DNA of 64,000 bases. It comes from Chrysogorgia sp. JL179-B06. Taxonomy: Eukaryota > Cnidaria > Anthozoa > Scleralcyonacea > Chrysogorgiidae. Below, in pieces: positions 1-10,100 of this stretch (position 1 is its first letter; each line of letters starts with the position of its first letter). A program made the position numbers and the translations under genes. The stretch is from positions 408,501 through 472,500 of the forward strand of contig JAYKKM010000221.1 of NCBI GenBank assembly GCA_035772405.1. The letters are read 5' to 3'. Under the pieces are notes generated by a model that searched no databases, was not told the origin of the DNA, and saw nothing but the letters and a program-made list of their open reading frames with translations.

Positions 1-1120
1 AATGCAACTTAGCGGCCTTCCGGTAGGAATTGAACCCGCGACCCTGCGATTGCTAGTGCAGCGCTCTGACCACTGAGCTACGGAAGCCGTTGCCGAGAGC
101 CTAGTCACGAGTTTCTGTATATATGGTGGTAATGCCGGGATAAGATTCTAGGTATATTATAGGTAATATTTGGCATTTCACTCGATCAAACTACATGTTG
201 AAAGGATTTATGGTGAAGGAAAATTTCGAGTGTTGGAATACATACATTTTAAGACCAAACCGGGACCAGTTGCGAAAAATGCAACTTAGCGGCCTTCCGG
301 TAGGAATTGAACCCGCGACCCTGCGATTGCTAGTGCTGCGCTCTGACCACTGAGCTACGGAAGCCGTTACCGAGAGCCTATAGTCACGAGTTCTGTATAT
401 ATGGTGGTAATGCCGGGATAAGATTCTAGGTATATTATAGGTAATATTTGGCATTTCACTCGATCAAACTACATGTTGAAAGGATTTATGGTGAAGCAAA
501 ATTTCGAGTGTTGGAATACATACATTTTAAGACCAAACCGGGACCAGTTGCGAAAAATGCAACTTAGCGGCCTTCCGGTAGGAATTGAACCCGCGACCCT
601 GCGATTGCTAGTGCAGCGCTCTGACCACTGAGCTACGGAAGCCGTTGCCGAGAGCCTAGTCACGAGTTCTGTATATATGGTGGTAATGCCGGGATAAGAT
701 TCTAGGTATATTATAGGTAATATTTGGCATTTCACTCGATCAAACTACATGTTGAAAGGATTTATGGTGAAGGAAAATTTCGAGTGTTGGAATACATACA
801 TTTTAAGACCAAACCGGGACCAGTTGCGAAAAATGCAACTTAGCGGCCTTCCGGTAGGAATTGAACCCGCGACCTTGCGATTGCTAGTGCAGTGCTCTGA
901 CCACTGAGCTACGGAAGCCGTTGCCGAGAGCCTATAGTCACGAGTTCTGTATATATGGTGGTAATGCCGGGATAAGATTCTAGGTATATTATAGGTAATA
1001 TTTGGCATTTCACTCGATCAAACTACATGTTGAAAGGATTTATGGTGAAGCAAAATTTCGAGTGTTGGAATACATACAATTTCGAGTGTTGGAATACATA
1101 CATTTTAAGACCAAACCGGA
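1..1120 (-). repeat. 276-bp satellite with tRNA-Ala-like core, minus-oriented block
   Basis: Four tandem units in minus orientation, period about 275-276 bp. Each has a 72-nt tRNA-like core (minus strand 16-87, 293-364, 571-642, 847-918) followed by a constant spacer that includes CGCAACTGGTCCCGGTTTGG and ends ATGTAGTTTGATCGAGTGAA. Units are nearly identical, with a few substitutions and TA insertions, so amplification or homogenisation is recent. The open frames crossing each unit are by-products of a repeat length divisible by three and are not called as genes. Confidence 0.9.
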
Positions 1121-1307
1121 CCCAAACTGGTCCCGGTTTGGTCTAAAAATGTATGTATTCCAACACTCGAAATTTTCCTTCACCATAAATCCTTTCAACA
1201 TGTAGTTTGATCGAGTGAAATGCCAAATATTACCTATAATATACCTAGAATCTTATCCCGGCATTACCACCATATATACAGAACTCGTGACTAGGCTCTC
1301 GGCAACG

Positions 1308-1379
1308 GCTTCCGTAGCTCAGTGGTCAGAGCGCTGCACTAGCAATCGCAGGGTCGCGGGTTCAATTCCTACCGGAAGG
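1308..1379 (+). tRNA. tRNA-Ala-like core of the satellite (representative; probably a pseudo-tRNA)
   Basis: The core folds as a tRNA: acceptor GCTTCCG against CGGAAGG (six of seven pairs), linker TA, D-arm GCTC/GAGC, and a T-arm with loop TTCAATT. The pol III A box (TAGCTCAGTGG) and B box (GGTTCAATTCC) are close to consensus. The anticodon loop contains TAGCA, as expected for an AGC (alanine) anticodon, but the anticodon stem here has an extra base (CTGC/GCAG with a ten-nucleotide loop). A relative at 53854-53924 has the regular stem CTGCA/TGCAG. No CCA is encoded, as expected in a nucleus. Best read as a tRNA-derived repeat whose promoter boxes are intact; whether any copy yields functional tRNA cannot be told from sequence. 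Confidence 0.45.
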
Positions 1380-4336
1380 CCGCTAAGTTGCATTTTTCGC
1401 AACTGGTCCCGGTTTGGTCTTAAAATGTATGTATTCCAACACTCGAAATTTTCCTTCACCATAAATCCTTTCAACATGTAGTTTGATCGAGTGAAATGCC
1501 AAATATTACCTATAATATACCTAGAATCTTATCCCGGCATTACCACCATATATACAGAACTCGTGACTAGGCTCTCGGCAACGGCTTCCGTAGCTCAGTG
1601 GTCAGAGCGCTGCACTAGCAATCGCAGGGTCGCGGGTTCAATTCCTACCGGAAGGCCGCTAAGTTGCATTTTTCGCAACTGGTCCCGGTTTGGTCTTAAA
1701 ATGTATGTATTCCAACACTCGAAATTTTCCTTCACCATAAATCCTTTCAACATGTAGTTTGATCGAGTGAAATGCCAAATATTACCTATAATATACCTAG
1801 AATCTTATCCCGGCATTACCACCATATATACAGAACTCGTGACTAGGCTCTCGGCAACGGCTTCCGTAGCTCAGTGGTCAGAGCGCTGCACTAGCAATCG
1901 CAGGGTCGCGGGTTCAATTCCTACCGGAAGGCCGCTAAGTTGCATTTTTCGCAACTGGTCCCGGTTTGGTCTTAAAATGTATGTATTCCAACACTCGAAA
2001 TTTTCCTTTACCATAAATCCTTTCAACATGTAGTTTGGTCGAGTGAAATGCCAAATATTACCTATAATATACCTAGAATCTTATCCAGGCATTACCACCA
2101 TATATACAGAACTCGTGACTAGGCTCTCGGCAACGGCTTCCGTAGCTCAGTGGTCAGAGCGCTGCACTAGCAATCGCAGGGTCGCGGGTTCAATTCCTAC
2201 CGGAAGGCCGCTAAGTTGCATTTTTCGCAACTGGTCCCGGTTTGGTCTTAAAATGTATGTATTCCAACACTCGAAATTTTCCTTTACCATAAATCCTTTC
2301 AACATGTAGTTTGGTCGAGTGAAATGCCAAATATTACCTGTAATATACCTAGAATCTTATCCAGGCATTACCACCATATATACAGAACTCGTGACTAGGC
2401 TCTCGGCAACGGCTTCCGTAGCTCAGTGGTCAGAGCGCTGCACTAGCAATCGCAAGGTCGCGGGTTCAATTCCTACCGGAAGGCCGCTAAGTTGCATTTT
2501 TCGCAACTGGTCCCGGTTTGGTCTTAAAATGTATGTATTCCAACACTCGAAATTTTCCTTCACCATAAATCCTTTCAACATGTAGTTTGATCGAGTGAAA
2601 TGCCAAATATTACCTATAATATACCTAGAATCTTATCCCGGCATTACCACCATATATACAGAACTCGTGACTAGGCTCTCGGCAACGGCTTCCGTAGCTC
2701 AGTGGTCAGAGCGCTGCACTAGCAATCGCAGGGTCGCGGGTTCAATTCCTACCGAAAGGCCGCTAAGTTGCATTTTTCGCAACTGGTCCCGGTTTGGTCT
2801 TAAAATGTATGTATTCCAACACTCGAAATTTTCCTTCACCATAAATCCTTTGAACATGTAGTTTGATCGAGTGAAATGCCAAATATTACCTATAATATAC
2901 CTAGAATCTTATCCCGGCATTACCACCATATATACAGAACTCGTGACTAGGCTCTCGGCAACGGCTTCCGTAGCTCAGTGGTCAAAGCGCTGCACTAGCA
3001 ATCGCAGGGTCGCGGGTTCAATTCCTACCGGAAGGCCGCTAAGTTGCATTTTTCGCAACTGGTCCCGGTTTGGTCTTAAAATGTATGTATTCCAACACTC
3101 GAAATTTTCCTTTACCATAAATCCTTTCAACATGTAGTTTGGTCGAGTGAAATGCCAAATATTACCTATAATATACCTAGAATCTTATACAGGCATTACC
3201 ACCATATATACAGAACTCGTGACTAGGCTCTCGGCAACGGCTTCCGTAGCTCAGTGGTCAGAGCGCTGCACTAGCAATCGCAGGGTCGCGGGTTCAATTC
3301 CTACCGAAAGGCCGCTAAGTTGCATTTTTCGCAACTGGTCCCGGTTTGGTCTTAAAATGTATGTATTCCAACACTCGAAATTTTCCTTTACCATAAATCC
3401 TTTCAACATGTAGTTTGGTCGAGTGAAATGCCAAATATTACCTATAATATACCTATAATCTTATACAGGCATTACCACCATATATACAGAACTCGTGACT
3501 AGGCTCTCGGCAACGGCTTCCGTAGCTCAGTGGTCAGAGCGCTGCACTAGCAAATCGCAGGGTCGCGGGTTCAATTCCTACCGAAAGGCCGCTAAGTTGC
3601 ATTTTTCGCAACTGGTCCCGGTTTGGTCTTAAAATGTATGTATTCCAACACTCGAAATTTTCCTTCACCATAAATCCTTTCAACATGTAGTTTGATCGAG
3701 TGAAATGCCAAATATTACCTATAATATACCTAGAATCTTATCCCGGCATTACCACCATATATACAGAAACTCGTGACTAGGCTCTCGGCAACGGCTTCCG
3801 TAGCTCAGTGGTCAGAGCGCTGCACTAGCAATCGCAGGGTCGCGGGTTCAATTCCTACCGGAAGGCCGCTAAGTTGCATTTTTCGCAACTGGTCCCGGTT
3901 TGGTCTTAAAATGTATGTATTCCAACACTTGAAATTTTCCTTCACCATAAATCCTTTCAACATGTAGTTTGATCGAGTGAAATGCCAAATATTACCTATA
4001 ATATACCTAGAATCTTATCCCGGCATTACCACCATATATACAGAACTCGTGACTAGGCTCTCGGGCAACGGCTTCCGTAGCTCAGTGGTCAGAGCGCTGC
4101 ACTAGCAATCGCAGGGTCGCGGGTTCAATTCCTACCGGAAGGCCGCTAAGTTTCATTTTTCGCAACTGGTCCCGGTTTGGTCTTAAAATGTATGTATTCC
4201 AACACTCGAAATTTTCCTTCACCATAAATCCTTTGAACATGTAGTTTGATCGAGTGAAATGCCAAATATTACCTATAATATACCTAGAATCTTATCCCGG
4301 CATTACCACTGCATATATACAGAACTCGTGACTAGG

Positions 4337-4339
<3 letters not shown>

Positions 4340-4405
<66 letters not shown>
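4340..4405. repeat. (TA)n microsatellite replacing a tRNA-like core
   Basis: About 33 TA dinucleotides lie exactly where a satellite unit should carry its tRNA-like core: the left side stops at GTGACTAGGCT and the right side resumes at ACTGGTCCCGG. The rest of the unit is intact. Confidence 0.9.
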
Positions 4406-4410
<5 letters not shown>

Positions 4411-4731
4411 GTCCCGGTTTGGTCTTAAAATGTATGTATTCCAACACTCGAAATTTTCCTTCACCATAAATCCTTTCAACATGTAGTTTGATCGAGTGAA
4501 ATGCCAAATATTACCTATAATATACCCAGAATCTTATCCCGGCATTACCACCATATATACAGAACTCGTGACTAGGCTCTCGGCAACGGCTTCCGTAGCT
4601 CAGTGGTCAGAGCACTGCACTAGCAATCGCAGAGTCGCGGGTTCAAAATGTATGTATTCCAACACTCGAAATTTTCCTTCACCATAAATCCTTTCAACAT
4701 GTAGTTTGATCGAGTGAAATGCCAAATATTA

Positions 4732-4733
<2 letters not shown>

Positions 4734-4799
<66 letters not shown>
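4734..4799. repeat. (TA)n microsatellite at the end of the satellite array
   Basis: About 32 TA dinucleotides follow the last unit after ATTACCTATA. The tandem array ends here. Confidence 0.9.
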
Positions 4800-4801
<2 letters not shown>

Positions 4802-4802
<1 letters not shown>

Positions 4803-4870
4803 GTTATATACCGAGACCGAGGGATATATGTTATTTATATATAAATATCCTGAGGTCGAGGTATATAACC
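4802..4870. repeat. Imperfect inverted repeat
   Basis: GGTTATATACCGAGACCGAG on the left pairs with CTGAGGTCGAGGTATATAACC on the right across an AT-rich loop. It is directly next to the end of the satellite and is possibly a small foldback element. Confidence 0.6.
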
Positions 4871-5409
4871 GACTTATATCATGATTGGTGAGGTTTCTTA
4901 AAACATACATGTACATGGCTTACGTCAGTAAGAGATGTGCGATAAGAGATGTGCAATTAAGATATGTGCGAGTAAGCGATGTGCACATGCACATTCATTC
5001 AGTATTAGTCCCACATTTTATATTACATGCAAACAGTAATAAATTACTGACTTGTCAAGCATGGTGATGGTGACGTGCGCATTCGTTCAGTATTAGTCCC
5101 ACATTTTATACTCAATGCAAACTGTAATAAATTCCTGACTTGTCAAATATAGTATGGGGGCGCTACCGGCGTACTCTACTCGGGATTATTAAGGCAGGAC
5201 CCCATGCATTGGTAATTATTGATTCAAGGGCCAATACATGTATATATTATCCCGGGGATAATATATATTGGCCCTTGAATTTATAATTTCAATTGTTTTC
5301 TGGGGATATCAGATTTGTATCCCGCTGGAGAACAAAACAAATCGAACCAATCATGATATAAATATATATATATAATTATATATATATATATATTAAACAA
5401 ATAGATTGC
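4871..5409. other. Intergenic: 70-bp direct duplication and a 59-bp palindrome
   Basis: Two diverged direct copies of about 70 bp lie at 4990-5060 and 5080-5148; both contain TCAGTATTAGTCCCACATTT and end CTGACTTGTCAA. A palindrome at 5222-5280 has arms ATTCAAGGGCCAATA and TATTGGCCCTTGAAT around an AT-rich centre with CCCGGGG. No coding potential is visible. Confidence 0.7.
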
Positions 5410-6115
5410 CACTACTAAAGCTAACTTAAAACTTTATTGACAAATTTTCGGCTGCATGTCACAGCCTTCCTCAGATCAACAATAAAATAACCTAATAATT
5501 ATTCTAATATATAGTATATTATAATATGGTAATTAAAATACTAAGAATAAAGACATACTAATGAGTTAAAATGGAAGTTAATTGACAGTTAAAAACAATC
5601 ACTGTTGTACAAAGTCATATGACTCAAATTCAATCCTTTTAAATTTGTTAATAATGTACCTATCCAAAAGTTCTCACAAAACCTTAAATTAGTATGTTCT
5701 TGGTCGATCAAAATGAACTTCAGATTCTTATGGCAAGTGCTATGTATGTCTATAAAATGCGTTGCTATGCTGCAAGTTCTCTTATTATGTTTAATATTGG
5801 TTGGCAAGACGCATCCTAAAATTGGATCTTGATCCAACACCCTGTAACCCGAAAACTATACACATTCAGCCAAGTAAACCACATTCATAGACTTGCAACT
5901 CAATGATTTCCGGATGGTGAATGTCCGACCAGTTATAGCTGAACGAATTGATGTACAAGCATTTAAAACCTCTTTACAGCAACCACATTGCTTTGCTGTG
6001 CACTTAAAGCAACCTTTCATTTCCCTCTGGGTATTCTTGTATGGATTCGATGGTACCAGAAGTTCTTTCAAATTGGTGCTCTGCTTATATGCCACTCGAA
6101 TCAACGGCTCATATT
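5410..6115 (-). mobile_element. Penelope-like retroelement relic, GIY-YIG 3' end
   Basis: Minus-strand frames carry the C-terminal part of a Penelope-like element protein. The 82-residue piece at 5856-6104 has a Cys-rich linker (CFKC, CGCC) and ends NVVYLAEC, the position where GIY-YIG nucleases begin. After a frame break, 5589-5840 continues with HNKRTCSIATHF and FWIGTLLTNLKGLN, resembling the family's C-terminal tail. The YIG half of the motif is lost at the break. At the 3' side (5420-5480, minus) a hammerhead-like core survives as CTGAGGA and CCGAAAA, degenerate relative to CTGATGA and CGAAAC. These elements normally encode a reverse transcriptase upstream; none is visible, so this is a 5'-truncated dead copy. 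The family assignment is by motif recognition. Confidence 0.65.
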
Positions 6116-6947
6116 AGCTTAGCGAACTTATATAGCACGTATTATATGTTTATAATTTGTCATTCTCTTCTATTTACCATCGACAGTATACATATTTGAA
6201 TAGCTCTCCAACGATCAAGTTCATGATACTAAACTTTGGGGAACAATGAAGAATTCTGATGGGTGACCAATCTGATCAATTCCAGAACGCACTCAGAACT
6301 AGTTCCGAACACGCTCAGAATCCGTTCGGAACTCGTTCCAAACAGAATGTGTTGTGATCGATTGCGTTTTTTGTTAGGTTATTTCTGAACAGTACTGTAC
6401 TATAGCCATCTTGTAACACACTTCATTCTTGTCTATTCTGCTTCTTTGTAAGAATTAAATTTGACATCTTAATGCACTGATTCAATCATACACTCAGTAA
6501 AATTAACAAGTTGAGTCCTTTTAATTTTGTATGTGCTTTGTAAAGTTACAATTACATACTGCAGTAGTCCACCATGAAAATAGCATATAGTTATGAGAAG
6601 TTAAAGAGTGCCATTATTCCTTATATGATTGACCATATACTGTACATGTACTGTAATATAAAAACTGGTTTATAATATGGACTTTTAGAAGCCAAGATTT
6701 GAAATTAAATTCTGAAGCTGGAACAGTTAAAGAGTATACTATTATAATATTGTAATTACCCACTGTCATGTGAATTAGATAATTTATTACATAATTAAAC
6801 TATTAAAGTCCAATTCAGTCTTTGGCTAACACTAAGCGATTTAACTCATCAAGAGGCTGATAACACTGGTTAATGTGTGCATTAATTGTATTACAACATG
6901 TACAGTACATACATAATTATAGTTATTTTTACATTTATTTCATATAG
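6116..6947. other. Non-coding region upstream of the HMG-box-like exon
   Basis: AT-rich sequence ending in a good splice acceptor at 6946-6947 (CATATAG). Near 6290-6350 are alternating GTTCCGAAC and GTTCGGAAC motifs forming a local imperfect palindrome. I could not identify the upstream exon that should complete the HMG-box-like domain; it may lie in or before this stretch. Confidence 0.5.
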
Positions 6948-7126
6948 GAAGTTCAGCTGACAAAAAGCAAAGGTTTTCTGAACTTGGTTGTAAATGGGGT
7001 CAAATTACACCTGAACAAAAAGAAATATATCAGGCAAGAGCAGTAGAATTGAATTCATCAAATCCTGTTGAAAATTTGAGTGATCCTCAAAGGTGTAAAA
7101 GAATTATTACAAACATGATGAAAGAG
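6948..7126 (+). CDS. Exon: HMG-box-like C-terminal half
   Basis: The frame starts with two bases of a split codon. It encodes KKQRFSELGCKWGQITPEQK then EIYQARA, matching the pattern of HMG-box helices 2-3 (LG..W..L....K..Y...A). It ends KRIITNMMKE before a GTGATT donor at phase 0. A second possible donor lies ten bases downstream (7137), but only 7127 gives phase agreement with the next exon. Confidence 0.6.
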
Positions 7127-10100
7127 GTGATTAAAGGTTTGTTTACTTAAAATGCCTATTAAACAATAATTAAGTCTTATTTGAAAGAACACATAAAGTG
7201 ACAAAGTAACATCTTTAATCTTTTGCAGTTGTTTTTTCTAATTGCTTTGTTTTTGAGAAACATGTATTTTAGTTTGTAAATATGCAAATTAATATGCAAA
7301 TTAAATATTTTGATGTCACACGTGCATAATGCATAAAAAAGACAGACTTAATTTTTGCTTCATATAGGCACTTTAATAATGATACAGTATGTGGCCATAC
7401 AGTATTGTATATAAGTATAATTAAATACTGTTAAAAGTGAGAGTTTCTGTATTTGTTATTTAACTTAATCTGTAAATTTTAATTATACTGCAATTACTGT
7501 ATCACTGCAGGTGTACAATGTTGCTTTGTTTTTAAAAGTGAGATCATTGTTATACATATGATTATTAGTATAAATTTGTCAACACTGTACTTGGTGATAG
7601 GCAGCATTGCCACCAAATATTTGCTTGAATTTATGAACATTGTGAACTGATATTTATATCCTTTTAATTATCACTGATTAGACACTTTTTCCAATTCCTT
7701 TTTGTTTGGACATCAATGTGAATGTTTTATCAAGTAACTATATAATACCAATACAGTATGTGTAATTGAAGTCTGAAGTAACCATATGTGTTGCATGGTT
7801 CTAATTATGCCATACTATACGTACATGTTTGTTGATACACAGCGACTGCGACACTTTCTTTTCTGTACAGGCTATACTAATGTGTTTTTTTAATGTAATA
7901 CTCAATTAGGTATCAGAATTGGACAGTGTGGAAGGGGTAGAATGCCTGGTAATCTGCTTGGAAAATGATAAGCTTTACCATGGCTCAACAAGACTTGCTC
8001 ACAATTTCCTGTCAACCAACCCACATTTTATCAATGACTTTGCACGCTTTTGTAAGAATGGTAAGTTTTATTATACACTTTTATGCATGTTAACGATCTA
8101 CACGGTTCTCAACTACATGACCCAACATGATAACACACACACTACCTACGATGGCAGATCGGAGGGATGGAGTCAGTAGCTAATATGCCGGCTGCGACAA
8201 GAAATGATGCGACAAGAACAAGGGACCTGCTGATCCCTCCGACCAACGGTACCTCCTCCATCCCCATATCTACAAGTCACTCGTCTAGATGGGGGAAAAT
8301 TAAAATTAAACTACAAGAATACATACTGTAGATACTTACGGTTTCGGTGATGGAGACGAAGCTAGATTATGCACAGTAGATGCTCACCACAGTAGAAGAA
8401 CCTTCCGCCACTAGGAAGGACTGGGTGTGACAAACAAACAAACAAACCAGGAACGAGCAGGTACAAACAGCCCTGCTGGCCAAGACAAACTAGGCGCCGA
8501 GAGAGGGGGGCATCTAAACCGCCCCAGGGAAGACGAAACTAAACAGAGGGTGGGGTGAAGAAGACCACAAGACAGAGAGGGAGAGCAAACGAGACACAAG
8601 TAAGCCGAACATGATTAGGCTAGCCCTTTATATAACTCTGTGGGGTAAACATTCCGAGGGCCCCGGCACTGAAGGCCCCCGACCGAACGAGAACTGACAC
8701 CGCTTATTGTTAACTTCTTTTATTAATGCTTAATAAAATACATTTAAATTCATTGCCGTTAGTAGTTTATTACAAATTACTATATTTAATATGTGTAATT
8801 GTTACTTTTTGAGTAACTGTAATTACCTTATTACCATAAGGAGATGCACTTATTCATGCTTATTCAAATAGGGTGCTTATTCAAGGGGGGCACTCAATAA
8901 TACAACATTAATATAGAAAATGTCATGTGTAACAAAGTCATTTTTCAAGAATAATACAGCAGAGTAACTAATGATAACAAAAGTTGAAACAAGCCATGTG
9001 TGAATCATGTTACGACAGCACACTCAATGACTGCAGCAGAGACCTTTCATACAGATCTGGTAAAGGCAAAAGAAATGTTCAGATCATGGACATAAATGTA
9101 AATTATTTCCAATTTAAATAGAGTGTTTGTTTCTGTGAACTTGCATCGTGATCACTTTCATGTGACGCTTCTGAATGTGGTTTATCACTTTATCCATCAA
9201 TTCATGGGCTATTTGGGCTCCTTTCATTAAATTACAGTCGTGTAGATATTCAGTGTGTTTAATTTGTAAATATTTTGTTAAAAGCAAAATACACTTTCTC
9301 TACCACTCATGCATTGTGTTAAAATTTGATTTTATAGCAAATAACGAATAACAGTACTGTTAAAATATCAAAATTATTAAATATTAAAAATTGTGCTTGT
9401 CCTTTAATAATAATAATTAATGTTTACTATTTATATGGCGCAAATTAGCATGTGTATATATATTACCCAGTACCCCAATAACCTTAGCTATTTATGTTTA
9501 CAGTTTTTATCATCATTAGTTTTCCTAACTATTTATCCGAACCCGCCCTATCAACTTCCCTGTAGGAGGAACCGGAGAACCCGGAGAAAACTCACGACTT
9601 TCGGCAGAGTGTTGACCAACTCTTTCCACGTGCGATCAAATGTCCGAACACAGGATTCGAACTCCTGACCTCAGAGGTGGGAGGCAGTGGCCCTGACCAG
9701 TAGACCACCGAAGCCCCTTTATTAGTTAGTTTGGAGAGCTTCTTTAAAGGTTAAAGGCGCTGTTACACTGTGCAATTTTTCATGCCACTGATCTAGAGGC
9801 ATCCTAAGTAAAAAGTGTAAATGCAAGCATGGGCCCACGTTGCACTCTGTTGACCTTTTTCTTACTTAACATGCCTCTAGATCAGTGTTGCGAGACAAGT
9901 TGCATGAAAAATTGCACAGTGTAACAGCGCCTTAAGTTTTAGTTAATTTTTCTGCAAAATTAAATAAATTAATCGTGTATGCAGGTAAATAGTAACTCTC
10001 GAAATAAATGAAAGCTATGACTGTTCATAGTTAGTAGAGGGGATGGTTTGGAAGCTACGCAAATATCATTGTTCTATGTTTTTGTTCACTTTCACGGTTA

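Larger units (their letters stand above)
1121..4690 (+). repeat. 276-bp satellite with tRNA-Ala-like core, plus-oriented block
   Basis: About twelve units in plus orientation, exactly 276 bp apart through most of the block (cores begin at 1308, 1584, 1860, 2136, 2412, 2688, 2964, 3240, 3516, 3794, 4071, 4589). Sub-families are visible: units at 2043, 2319, 3147 and 3423 share GGTCGAG for GATCGAG, and most share TCCAGG or TACAGG for TCCCGG, suggesting higher-order amplification. The core starting 3516 has one inserted base in the anticodon loop. The last unit is cut in the T-arm near 4646 and joins directly to another unit's spacer. One unit has lost its core to a TA microsatellite. Confidence 0.9.

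Noticed and set aside
191..4486. Repeated 87-88-codon open frames in the 276-bp units
   Set aside because: They exist because the unit length is a multiple of three and units are homogenised. They run through the tRNA-like core, occur on the strand that follows the repeat, and show no protein-like features.
8411..8599. Minus-strand Ser/Pro/Leu-rich frame in the GC-rich intron patch
   Set aside because: Low-complexity translation of a GC-rich purine/pyrimidine-biased stretch; no motif.
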